Shown here one piece after another: positions 1 to 7,789 of a DNA stretch of 11,497 nucleotides. The stretch spans positions 1 through 11,497 of the forward strand of contig JAURNZ010000071.1 in NCBI GenBank assembly GCA_030829925.1. Reading direction: 5' to 3'. The notes under the pieces are model-generated. The model was not told the DNA's origin and did not search any database. It saw only the letters and a list, made by a program, of their open reading frames with translations. Both the position numbers and the translations under genes were made by a program. Origin of the DNA: Gammaproteobacteria bacterium. Lineage in GTDB: Bacteria; Pseudomonadota; Gammaproteobacteria; Comchoanobacterales; Comchoanobacteraceae. Positions within the stretch are counted from its first letter, which is position 1. Each line of letters opens with the position of its first letter.

Positions 1-1033
1 ATAATGTTCCAAAGACAACTGGGTAATCTCTTTGAATGGTCGCCTGATATCCCAATAAACCGAGCCCATCAAGAGAAAATATAATTTCAACGAGCAATGA
101 ACCTGTAAAGAACATGCCAACAAAAGCAGCAGGAAAACTAGAGATAATCACTAGCATGGCATTTCTAAAAACATGTCCAAATAAGACTTTTTTCTCGTTC
201 AAACCTTTTGCTCTAGCCAAATTTACATATTGTTTATTAATTTCTTCAAGAAAAGAATTTTTTGTTAGTAAAGTCATCCCTGCAATGCTACTGACTATAA
301 TTGAAAGCAACGGTAATGTAAGGTGCCAAAAATAACTGATGATTTTTTGCCCAAATGATAGTTGATCAAAATGATCAACAAATAATCCACGCATTGGAAA
401 CCAATCAAAATAATTACCTCCTGCGAAGAGGATTAGCAACATTATTGCTAATAAAAATGTTGGAATAGCATTGCCAACAATAATAACTGACGAAGAAATC
501 ACATCAAAACGACTACCATGTCGAACCGATTTTAAAATTCCTAATGGGATAGCAATTAAGTACATAAGCAAAGTAGACCATATACCCAATGAAGCAGATA
601 CTGGCAGCTTTTGAAAAATTAAGCTTAAAACCGAATCGTTTTTATAAAAACTATCCCCTAAATCAAACAGAGCATATTGCTTTAGCATCTCAAGATACCT
701 TTTGCCAATAGGCTTATCGAAGCCATAGCTTTTACGAATTGATTCAATGATTGCTGGATCAATGCTTCTACTAACCTCGTAACCATGACCAGATTTAGAT
801 TTTTGGACCGGCATAAAGTCACCCTGTGAACCAGTTAGACGTCCCTCTTGGCCATACCCTTGAAGTTTTGCAATTGCTTGTTCAACTGGTCCACCAGGCA
901 CTGCCTGAATAATGAAGAAATTAAGCGTTAAAATACCTAATAGCGTAGGTATTACAAGAATTAATCGCTTAATTATATATCCGAACAAACCTTTCTCCCA
1001 ATCATTGCCGTTATATGCAATATACCCTGGCAT
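1..1033 (-). CDS. yejB: YejB-like peptide ABC transporter permease (partial, 3' end outside window)
   Basis: This is an inner-membrane permease of an oligopeptide/microcin C-type ABC importer (YejABEF family). I translated the reverse strand from 1033 to the window edge and found an uninterrupted frame of about 344 residues. It opens with a membrane segment containing LVIPTLLGILTLNFFI and APGG-type VPGGPVEQAI. Later come GFDKPIGKRYLEML, LPVSASLGIWSTLLMYL, an EAA-like loop (ARAKGLNEKK..FGHVFRNAM) and GLLGYQATIQRDYPVVFGTL. These match E. coli YejB from memory, and about 30 C-terminal residues should lie beyond base 1. The start is uncertain. ATG 1033 has no ribosome-binding site. TTG 1048 has AAGGA six bases upstream, and TTG 988 has GGGAG upstream and best matches the E. 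coli N-terminus. No yejA lies upstream in this window; the neighbour is divergent. Confidence 0.9.
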   Translation of the reverse strand, partial: MPGYIAYNGNDWEKGLFGYIIKRLILVIPTLLGILTLNFFIIQAVPGGPVEQAIAKLQGYGQEGRLTGSQGDFMPVQKSKSGHGYEVSRSIDPAIIESIRKSYGFDKPIGKRYLEMLKQYALFDLGDSFYKNDSVLSLIFQKLPVSASLGIWSTLLMYLIAIPLGILKSVRHGSRFDVISSSVIIVGNAIPTFLLAIMLLILFAGGNYFDWFPMRGLFVDHFDQLSFGQKIISYFWHLTLPLLSIIVSSIAGMTLLTKNSFLEEINKQYVNLARAKGLNEKKVLFGHVFRNAMLVIISSFPAAFVGMFFTGSLLVEIIFSLDGLGLLGYQATIQRDYPVVFGTL

Positions 1034-1042
1034 GAATTTTTT

Positions 1043-1086
1043 TTGCAAGTAAATTCCTTGCAAGTTTAAATAATTTAATACATAGT
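1043..1086 (+). promoter_or_regulatory. Divergent intergenic control region with TTGCAAGT direct repeat and weak promoter
   Basis: The 80 bases between the yejB-like gene and the permease gene contain TTGCAAGT twice, at 1043-1050 and 1058-1065, with starts 15 bases apart. The second copy sits in the palindrome CTTGCAAG. TTGCAA at 1058-1063 could be a -35 box, followed after 17 bases by CATAGT at 1081-1086 as a -10 box (each 4 of 6 to sigma-70 consensus). The promoter reading is weak. The repeat is directly visible, but its role as an operator is a guess. Confidence 0.25.
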
Positions 1087-1113
1087 AATTGGTTTAAGAT
1101 AAGAGGGAATACG

Positions 1114-2334
1114 ATGATACCAAGCAAGGCTCAGAAAGTTGGCGCAACTATGCTAATAGCAGGCACAGCCATCGGAGCTGGTATGCTAGGCATGCCAATT
1201 GTATCTGGGGTATGCGGCTATTTTGCATCTATTTGCCTAATTTTATTTTCCTTTCTATTGATGCTTGCAAATTTATTCCTTTTGTTAGAAGCAACACTTT
1301 ATTGCAAAGACCCTTATGCAAACATTATTAGTTTAGCAAGAGAGCATTTAGGCACTGTATGGTCTATTATCTGTTGGACTTGCTTTATGCTGTTACTCTA
1401 TGCAGTAGTTGCCTCTTATATAAATGCAGGGGCTGACTTAATGACACAAATGTTTGAAGCTACATTCCCAATGGAAATCGAAGTATGCATGTTGATTTTT
1501 TCTGCTATCTTTGGCTCAATTATTTTATTGGGAGTGTCCTCAATTGATAAAATGAACAGGATTCTGATGGTTGGGTTAATTGTAACCTTTATTCTTATAA
1601 TAGCATTGATGACACCATTTCTTTCACTAAAAAAACTATCTATGCATGGGCAGCTTAAATATATACCAAACGCCTTTCCAATCATCGCTGCAGCTTTCAC
1701 ATCTCATCTTGTTTTACCAAGTGTAAGAGCCTATATCCAGAACACAGAAAGTCTAAAAAAAATCTTATTGATTGGCAGCTTAATTCCACTGATACTCTAT
1801 ATTATGTGGCAAACAGCAGTAGTAGGTATTGCTGAAAAGACTGGTGCATATTCACTACTGGGCTTTGCTACTACACGCTCTCCGATTGGAGATTTTCTAG
1901 ACTTTTTAATTGTCAAACATCAATTATATATGATTGGTTCAGTCACGGAACTATTCTTCTTATTTGCAATTACAACTTCATTTCTTGGCGTCTTATTAAG
2001 CCTAAATGACTTTTTAGCAGATGGACTAAACATTACTGAAAAAACAATGAAAGTAAGATTCAAACTACTTACACTCTCAATAGTGCCACCCTTATTTTTT
2101 GCAATTTTTTCGCAAAGTGCATTTACGCTAACATTAAATTTTGCCGGATTATTCATAGCCATCCTATATTGTATTATTCCTGCATTGGTTGTAATTAAAA
2201 ATCGAAAAAATCAGAATACTGCTGAATTTGTATTACCAGGTGGGTGGCCAGCGATTGCTGTAATCCTATTTTTTGGCATCTTATTTGCTATCTTAAGTTT
2301 AATGAGCAGTCAAGGTTGGCTACCTCACCCATGA
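1114..2334 (+). CDS. Aromatic amino acid permease, TyrP/Mtr (HAAAP) family
   Basis: This 406-residue, very hydrophobic protein is probably an inner-membrane proton-coupled importer of tyrosine or tryptophan. Near the N-terminus, residues 17-28 read GTAIGAGMLGMP, the glycine-rich first-helix signature of the family. About eleven hydrophobic segments follow. Stretches such as YAVVASYINAGADL, FTSHLVLPSVRAYIQN, GSLIPLILYIMWQ and ATTSFLGVLLSLNDFLAD match the layout of E. coli TyrP, whose length is nearly the same. The start ATG has AGAGGG six bases upstream, a good ribosome-binding site. The stop codon overlaps the hemE start (ATGA), so the two are probably co-transcribed and translationally coupled. 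The family call is secure, but which aromatic amino acid is carried cannot be told from sequence. Confidence 0.88.
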   Translation: MIPSKAQKVGATMLIAGTAIGAGMLGMPIVSGVCGYFASICLILFSFLLMLANLFLLLEATLYCKDPYANIISLAREHLGTVWSIICWTCFMLLLYAVVASYINAGADLMTQMFEATFPMEIEVCMLIFSAIFGSIILLGVSSIDKMNRILMVGLIVTFILIIALMTPFLSLKKLSMHGQLKYIPNAFPIIAAAFTSHLVLPSVRAYIQNTESLKKILLIGSLIPLILYIMWQTAVVGIAEKTGAYSLLGFATTRSPIGDFLDFLIVKHQLYMIGSVTELFFLFAITTSFLGVLLSLNDFLADGLNITEKTMKVRFKLLTLSIVPPLFFAIFSQSAFTLTLNFAGLFIAILYCIIPALVVIKNRKNQNTAEFVLPGGWPAIAVILFFGILFAILSLMSSQGWLPHP

Positions 2335-3365
2335 TGCAACCAAGAGAACGCTTTCTTAATTTTCTAAGTCATCAAGAAATTGACAGGCCGCCCATCTGGC
2401 TGATGCGACAAGCCGGCCGCTATTTACCAGAATATCTTGAAACTAGAAAAAAAGCTCTATCGTTTAAGAACCTTTGTTATGATCCTGAATTAGCATGTGA
2501 AGTTGCATTGCAACCATTAGATAGGTTTGACTTAGATGCCTCAATCGTTTTTGCAGATATATTAAATTTAATAGAAGCCTGTGGTATTCCAGTTGAATTC
2601 CAAGATAACGTAGGTCCAATCATCACACAGCCTTTCAGGCATACAAATGATTGTGATAAACTGAAACCCTTTGATCATCAGTTAGATAGTGTCTTAAAAA
2701 CCATTCAACTCATTCGCAATAATGCACCCAATAGGGGCATGATCGGCTTCATTGGAAGCCCATGGACACTAGCATGCTATGCAGTAGAAGGAAAAATCAC
2801 CAAAGACTTGAAGCACATCAAAGCGCTTCTTTACAGTGAACCCGAAACATTAAGGCATTTACTTGACCATCTCACAATAGCAGCGACTAAATTTGCCCAA
2901 CAACAAATTGACGCTGGATGTGATTGCATCATGATATTTGACACATGGGGCGGGTATTTGCCATATAATTTATTCAATCATTGGTCCCTATCTTTTCAAC
3001 AAAAAATTGTTCAGTCATTGAAACCACATCCAGTATTTTTGTTTACGCGAGGAAGTCATTCGTACTTAAATAAAATCATTGATACCAAACCGGCAGGTAT
3101 TTGTATTGACTGGACCTGTCCTCTGGATGAAACTTTAAAGCGTTGCCAAGCAAACAACATCATATTACAAGGTAATTTTGATCCCTCTTTATTGCTCGCC
3201 ACACCAAATAAATTTGCTTCAATAATTGACAACACACTAAACAAAATAACCAACCATAACAATTACTTACCATCTCTAGGCCATGGTCTAATGCCCCATA
3301 TAGACCCAAGTCATGTTGCCCTTTTTGTTGAGCACCTTAAGGCATATAACTGGCAATTATCTTGA
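2331..3365 (+). CDS. hemE: Uroporphyrinogen decarboxylase
   Basis: This cytoplasmic enzyme decarboxylates the four acetate side chains of uroporphyrinogen III to give coproporphyrinogen III in haem synthesis. With the start used here it has 344 residues, near the family norm of about 350. Signature one is present at residues 20-35 (PPIWLMRQAGRYLPEY), and signature two at 139-154 (GFIGSPWTLACYAVEG). FADIL holds the conserved active-site aspartate at residue 76, and the C-terminus keeps the GHG of SLGHGLMPHIDPSHVALF. The frame stays open upstream to 2244, but that extension lies inside the permease gene and has no family match. ATG 2331 gives a 4-base ATGA overlap, which suggests translational coupling; ATG 2334 is equally possible. 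The call is firm. Confidence 0.97.
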   Translation: MMQPRERFLNFLSHQEIDRPPIWLMRQAGRYLPEYLETRKKALSFKNLCYDPELACEVALQPLDRFDLDASIVFADILNLIEACGIPVEFQDNVGPIITQPFRHTNDCDKLKPFDHQLDSVLKTIQLIRNNAPNRGMIGFIGSPWTLACYAVEGKITKDLKHIKALLYSEPETLRHLLDHLTIAATKFAQQQIDAGCDCIMIFDTWGGYLPYNLFNHWSLSFQQKIVQSLKPHPVFLFTRGSHSYLNKIIDTKPAGICIDWTCPLDETLKRCQANNIILQGNFDPSLLLATPNKFASIIDNTLNKITNHNNYLPSLGHGLMPHIDPSHVALFVEHLKAYNWQLS

Positions 3366-3397
3366 CTTTTAAACACTGACTGTGTCATGATTGATCT

Positions 3398-3580
3398 ATG
3401 GAAAATGACACGAGAAAAAAACTAGTCGTCTCAAAATCTGAACTTCCAGTTACATGCCCTTTACCAGGCGAAGAAATGTGGTGCATGCACCCGAAGGTAA
3501 CTATCCCTTTAGACCAAACTGACAAATATAATTGTCCTTACTGTGGTCGTCTATTCATTCTGGATACTAAAAGTAGCTGA
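3398..3580 (+). CDS. Small CHCC-type zinc-finger protein
   Basis: This 60-residue protein carries a zf-CHCC domain, the fold shared with the mitochondrial complex I accessory subunit NDUFS6. The probable zinc ligands are Cys20, His31, Cys46 and Cys49, set in VTCPLPGEEMW, HPKVTIPL and NCPYCGRLFIL. The extra Cys29 is not part of the usual quartet. Small stand-alone proteins of this family are widespread in proteobacteria, usually annotated only as zinc-finger domain-containing, and their role is unsettled. It follows hemE after 32 bases and precedes the first MFS gene by 4 bases, so it appears to be in the same transcript. No clear ribosome-binding site precedes ATG 3398, and an upstream ATG at 3387 runs into a stop in another frame. 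Confidence 0.85.
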   Translation: MENDTRKKLVVSKSELPVTCPLPGEEMWCMHPKVTIPLDQTDKYNCPYCGRLFILDTKSS

Positions 3581-3584
3581 TTTT

Positions 3585-4913
3585 ATGATCAACACATTAA
3601 CCAAAACCATTACCCGAAAAATTCCCCATCCATATATTTCGGTGTTTATGGTCGGTCTAGGTTCATTGTTTTACATATATGAATTTTTTATACGAGTTAT
3701 CCCAAGCGTTATTACAACTGAACTTATGCATGAGTTTTCTCTGAATGCTTCTATGCTTGGGTTCATATCTTCGCTATTCTATTATGCATATACAGCAATG
3801 CAAATTCCCTCAGGCCTTATGTGTGATCGCTTCGGACCAAAGCGATTATTGATTATTGGTCTTTTTGGATGCGGTCTTGCAACTGTTTTCTTTGGTAACA
3901 CAGATTCAATCTCTTCCATCAGTATTGCTAGATTTTTTAGCGGGGCCATGTCTGCTTTTGCGTTTATATGCCCATTGGTTTTAACAACCAATTGGTTTCC
4001 TTCACATTACTTTGCGCTGATTACTGGCATTATACAAACGCTCGGATGTTTAGGCGCTATCTTTGGCGGAGGACCACTTGCCATCTTAGTTGTTAAGTAC
4101 GGCTGGCGTTCGACACTAATTCATGCAGGTTTTATCGGTATTATCTTATCCTTAATGATCCTTTTTTTCCTCAAAAACAAACCAAAAGATCCCGAAACAC
4201 AAGCATGGCTAAAAGCTTGTCATGCTCATACACTTGGCGATGACCATCGCATTACAAACGAATGGCAACGTTTGTGTAAAATCATTACAAAAAAACAAAA
4301 CTGGGTCATTGGATTTATAGGCTTTTGTTGCTGGGGGCCCATTGCTGTATTTGGTGAGCTGTGGGGCGTACAATCCATCACCCACATGTTCCAGCTTTCA
4401 AATGAAGCAGCAGCCACTCACTTACTTTGGATATGGGTCAGCATTGCCATTATGAGCCCAATTGTAGGCTGGTGGTCAGATCATATTAAAAGCCGTCGTA
4501 TTCCATTAATCATTTGCTTTAGCGTTGGCATCACCGCCACACTCATACTTAATATGAGCCATCATCTATCACCAATGTTTTTTGATGTTGTCTTGTTTAT
4601 GTTAGGCACATCTGCTGCATCTCAACCGGTGACATTTGGATTAATCAAAGACCAAAACCCTATTTCTGTTGCAGGCACTGCGATAAGCTTTAACAATATG
4701 TCAGTAATCTTTGGTGGTGTTTTATTACAACCTTTATTTGGATGGATTTTAGATATCTTTTGGACAGGCCAAATATCTGATAAAGGCGTTAGATTATATT
4801 CTGCGGTTGAATACCACGACGCCATGTGGATCTTACCTGTTTGCTGCATAATGGGCTTGTTTGCAAGCTTTTTTCTTTTACAAGAAACACATTGTAAGCG
4901 TCACTACCATTAG
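3585..4913 (+). CDS. MFS transporter, first of a tandem pair
   Basis: This 442-residue carrier of the major facilitator superfamily should have twelve membrane helices. It starts with FYIYEFFIRVIPSVITTELM in helix one. The loop between helices two and three holds the MFS motif A as GLMCDRFGPKRLL (residues 77-89). A hydrophilic central loop (about residues 200-235) separates the two halves. The YEF..RVIPSVIT opening resembles the MFS carriers of Legionella, Coxiella and Francisella, some of which (the Pht group) import amino acids or nucleosides inside host vacuoles. That link is by resemblance only, and the substrate is unknown. The frame is open to a GTG at 3543 inside the zinc-finger gene, but ATG 3585, four bases after that gene's stop, gives a normal MFS N-terminus. 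It is clearly related to the next gene. Confidence 0.9.
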   Translation: MINTLTKTITRKIPHPYISVFMVGLGSLFYIYEFFIRVIPSVITTELMHEFSLNASMLGFISSLFYYAYTAMQIPSGLMCDRFGPKRLLIIGLFGCGLATVFFGNTDSISSISIARFFSGAMSAFAFICPLVLTTNWFPSHYFALITGIIQTLGCLGAIFGGGPLAILVVKYGWRSTLIHAGFIGIILSLMILFFLKNKPKDPETQAWLKACHAHTLGDDHRITNEWQRLCKIITKKQNWVIGFIGFCCWGPIAVFGELWGVQSITHMFQLSNEAAATHLLWIWVSIAIMSPIVGWWSDHIKSRRIPLIICFSVGITATLILNMSHHLSPMFFDVVLFMLGTSAASQPVTFGLIKDQNPISVAGTAISFNNMSVIFGGVLLQPLFGWILDIFWTGQISDKGVRLYSAVEYHDAMWILPVCCIMGLFASFFLLQETHCKRHYH

Positions 4914-4921
4914 GGGGTTTT

Positions 4922-6184
4922 ATGCCTAAAAAGCATCATGCATCTATTGCTGTATTAATTTTGATTGTTGCATCCTTGCTTTATGTTTATGAGTTCTATC
5001 TCAGAGTTATTCCAAGCGTTATCACAGAAAACTTAATGAGAGATCTAAACATCAATGCCCATCAACTTGGTGTCATTTCATCAATGTTCTACGTATCATA
5101 TACTTTCATGCAAATTCCCGCTGGACTTTTGGTAGATAGGTTTGGACCAAGAAGGTTACTTACCGTAGCAACCATCATTTGTGCCATTGCAACAATGTTG
5201 TCAGGTAGTGCCACGAACCAATCCACAGCTGCAATTAGTAGATTCTTAATTGGCTTTGGCTCATCTTTTGCTTATGCCTGCCCATTATTAGTAGCAAAAT
5301 ATTGGTTTTCATCAAATCGTTTTGCCATGATCGGCGGCTGCATACAAGCCTTAGGTGCTCTGGGTGCTATCATTGGCAATGAACCCGTAGCATATTTAAC
5401 AGAAAATATTGGCTGGCGTCAAACATGTTTGAAATCAGGCATATTTGGTTTACTACTAGCTTTGGTTATTTGGCTAATTGTACGTGACAAACCAACACAA
5501 CCACAAAGACATCATCATGCCATGCAACAAATGAAAGAAAGTAAACGTCTTAAAGTTGTGATACAAAATCCCCAAACTTGGTTTGTGGCCATAATGGGCT
5601 TTTGTTACTGGGCACCAATGACTGTATTTGCTGAACTCTGGGGTAGAACTTTTATAACTCAAACTCATGGCATCTCAATCACACAAGCAAGCCTTATGAT
5701 GAGTTGGGTGTGGGTTGGTGTCGCTTTGGGTGGACCTATATTTGGCTGGCTGTCTAACCGGATAAACTCAAGAAAAAAGCCTATTTACTTAAGTTATATC
5801 ATCATGCTTTTGACAACCTATTCTTTAATCTATACCCCCATCAATAACAGCATCATCATTGACATGGGCTTATTTTTCTTTGGCTTTGCATCAGCAGCAC
5901 AGTGTGTCACATTTGGCTTAGTGAGTGATAATAATCCGAGAAACGTGATTGGAACAGCCATTGGATTAAACAATATGGCTGTAATTGCTGGCGGCATCAT
6001 CTTACAACCATTAGTCAGCTCACTATTAGAATATTTCACAGCCGATCATGTGACAAATGCCGAGACTGTATTCAACCTAGTTGACTTTCAGTCAGCATTT
6101 ATTTTAATGCCTATCTGCACATTAATTGGCTTATTAACATGTATTTGTTTAGTTAAAGAAACTAATGCAAGAAGCTTATACTAA
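4922..6184 (+). CDS. MFS transporter, second of a tandem pair
   Basis: This 420-residue MFS carrier has twelve predicted membrane helices and is a diverged duplicate of the gene before it. Both share, at matching positions, YEF..RVIPSVIT, LG.ISS.FY..YT.MQIP, motif A (here GLLVDRFGPRRLL, residues 68-80), ARF or SRF with F.G, GWR..L after helix five, and a late NPR/NPI..GTAI.NNM segment. A G-rich run (4913-4917) four bases before the ATG may serve as the ribosome-binding site, and only 8 bases separate it from the upstream stop. The last nine bases overlap the 3' end of recN on the other strand, within a terminator hairpin. The substrate cannot be inferred; it may differ from its twin, since the central loop and C-terminal half diverge most. 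Confidence 0.9.
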   Translation: MPKKHHASIAVLILIVASLLYVYEFYLRVIPSVITENLMRDLNINAHQLGVISSMFYVSYTFMQIPAGLLVDRFGPRRLLTVATIICAIATMLSGSATNQSTAAISRFLIGFGSSFAYACPLLVAKYWFSSNRFAMIGGCIQALGALGAIIGNEPVAYLTENIGWRQTCLKSGIFGLLLALVIWLIVRDKPTQPQRHHHAMQQMKESKRLKVVIQNPQTWFVAIMGFCYWAPMTVFAELWGRTFITQTHGISITQASLMMSWVWVGVALGGPIFGWLSNRINSRKKPIYLSYIIMLLTTYSLIYTPINNSIIIDMGLFFFGFASAAQCVTFGLVSDNNPRNVIGTAIGLNNMAVIAGGIILQPLVSSLLEYFTADHVTNAETVFNLVDFQSAFILMPICTLIGLLTCICLVKETNARSLY

Positions 6185-6195
6185 GGCTTCTTTTT
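6169..6195 (+). terminator. Intrinsic terminator of the hemE-MFS operon, overlapping convergent stop codons
   Basis: AAGAAGC (6169-6175) pairs perfectly with GCTTCTT (6186-6192). Inside, TTA pairs with TAA across one bulged G, leaving the 3-base loop TAC. A T-rich tail follows on the plus strand, to 6195. On the minus strand the hairpin is not followed by a T-run, so it should act in one direction only. The element contains the stop codons of both the second MFS gene and recN. Confidence 0.7.
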
Positions 6196-7789
6196 CAAGA
6201 ATTGCAGATTTTAAAAGCTGTTGTGCATTTTCTCGAGCGGCATCATTAATTTTCTCACCAGCCAAAAGCTCAGCAATCCCATCAATTCTCTCATGGTCAT
6301 TCAACCACTTAAAGTTTATACAAGCTTGATCACCTTTTACGCCTTTTGATATGTATCCATGCTGATCTGCCATCATTGCCATTTGTGGCAAATGGGATAT
6401 GGCGATGATTTGGTGCTTTTTCGAGCGTTTATAGAGCAGTTGAGCTACTTGCTCGGCTACTTGCCCACTAATACCTACATCCACCTCATCCAGAAGCTGT
6501 ATGGGCTTCATATGAGATGCACAATGCTCTTGCAATGCTAACCCAACACGTGACAACTCACCACCCGATAAAGTTTCTTTAAGAGACTGCGGCATCTGTC
6601 CAGGGTTAGTGCTCATTAAAAATTGACAGACGTCTGAGCCTCTTTTACTAGGATCACCCTCGGTCATATTGATAAAAAATAATGCGTGTTGCATGCCAAG
6701 CGTTTGAACAGAATCAGTCATTTTTTTAGCCAAATCAATTGCTATTAGTTTACGTTGTTGCGTAAGTGATTCAGCATACTGGTTATAATTTTTTTCAGCT
6801 TTTTGGCAGGCATCGAATGCTTGATTCTCATCCAAGTTAGACAACGTTTGCATGGTTTCTTGAATTTGTTCAAAAACCTCATATAACTCGTAGGGCTGAC
6901 AGCGGTGTTTTCGTGAAAGCTCATGCCAAGCATTTAAGGTTTCTTGTAAATCGTCATACTTTGACTGATCTAAACGCGTTTGTAAAAATTCATCAAGTGC
7001 CATGATTGTTTTATCTTGGGCACTTGAAAAATGCACCAATGTTTCTGTCACCTCATAATCAGGGTACACATCTTTTATTTGTCCAATTTTATCATCTAAG
7101 TTAGATGAATTAAGGTCTTGGTAAATACCTTTAACAAGATCTATCGTACGTTTTTTCTGTATTTCTATATCAAGCTGTTGATTCAACTCATCATATGTAC
7201 ACATATTCTGAAAAAAATTAGCTAACTCTTGATAAAAATGCTCAATGGTCAGCTCGTCATGACTACTTTTTAGTTGACGAAGTATTTTAAGCTGATGCTT
7301 ACACTTTTGCCATTCTGTATATGCAACCTCAACCTCAGTGCGATCAATTGTACCAAAGTCATCTAGCCAATCTAAATGAAGGTCATCATTGAATAAATCA
7401 AGCTGCTGATGTTGTTGTCGATGACAAAAATGTGCATCCCTTATTTTAATAATATCAACTAATTTTATCGGTTTACCATTGCATTTGTAAACAGACTTGC
7501 CTTGTTTGATTGTGCGCTCCAAATCAAAACTCTGCTTGTCATTCATATAGTTTTTAAACGTATGAAAGCACACTTTATCTACTTTTAAAGAAGCTTTTAT
7601 CGTAACAGGTTTTGATTGATCTAATGCAGAATTACCTTGCGTTCTTGCGCCAAACAAAACACCCAAAGCATTAGTAATCATTGACTTTCCTGATCCTGTA
7701 GGCCCTGTAAGCACATTAAAGCCAGGCTCAAATGACAATTTCAATGCGTCAATTAAAATATAATTTTCAATGCTAAGCCAATTAAGCAT
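6176..7789 (-). CDS. recN: DNA repair protein RecN (divergent)
   Basis: RecN is an SMC-like ATPase that acts in double-strand break repair. The protein has 537 residues against about 553 in E. coli. The N-terminal half-site holds Walker A at 29-36 as GPTGSGKS. A long, charged, probably coiled-coil middle follows (about 150-370). The C-terminal half has the ABC signature LSGGELSRV at 407-415, Walker B with catalytic glutamate in LLDEVDVGISG (Asp434, Glu435), and the H-loop SHLPQMA with His466. Two departures stand out. Walker A has proline and serine where the family has GETGAGKS. The second conserved N-terminal block reads HRQQHQQL (123-130) in place of the usual HGQHxHQxL. All other catalytic elements are intact. 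The start overlaps nadK by 8 bases (ATGCTTAA), with GGGAG ten bases upstream. Confidence 0.93.
   Translation of the reverse strand: MLNWLSIENYILIDALKLSFEPGFNVLTGPTGSGKSMITNALGVLFGARTQGNSALDQSKPVTIKASLKVDKVCFHTFKNYMNDKQSFDLERTIKQGKSVYKCNGKPIKLVDIIKIRDAHFCHRQQHQQLDLFNDDLHLDWLDDFGTIDRTEVEVAYTEWQKCKHQLKILRQLKSSHDELTIEHFYQELANFFQNMCTYDELNQQLDIEIQKKRTIDLVKGIYQDLNSSNLDDKIGQIKDVYPDYEVTETLVHFSSAQDKTIMALDEFLQTRLDQSKYDDLQETLNAWHELSRKHRCQPYELYEVFEQIQETMQTLSNLDENQAFDACQKAEKNYNQYAESLTQQRKLIAIDLAKKMTDSVQTLGMQHALFFINMTEGDPSKRGSDVCQFLMSTNPGQMPQSLKETLSGGELSRVGLALQEHCASHMKPIQLLDEVDVGISGQVAEQVAQLLYKRSKKHQIIAISHLPQMAMMADQHGYISKGVKGDQACINFKWLNDHERIDGIAELLAGEKINDAARENAQQLLKSAILEKEALV

Noticed and set aside
114..335. 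73-codon plus-strand frame
   Set aside because: It lies antisense to the well-supported YejB-like permease frame on the minus strand.
2244..2330. N-terminal extension of hemE
   Set aside because: It overlaps the permease gene and has no match to the family; the normal HemE N-terminus starts at 2331 or 2334.
6366..6400. Inverted repeat around TTGCCATTTGTGGCAA
   Set aside because: It lies inside the conserved recN H-loop coding region, has no T-tail, and is explained by codon choice.
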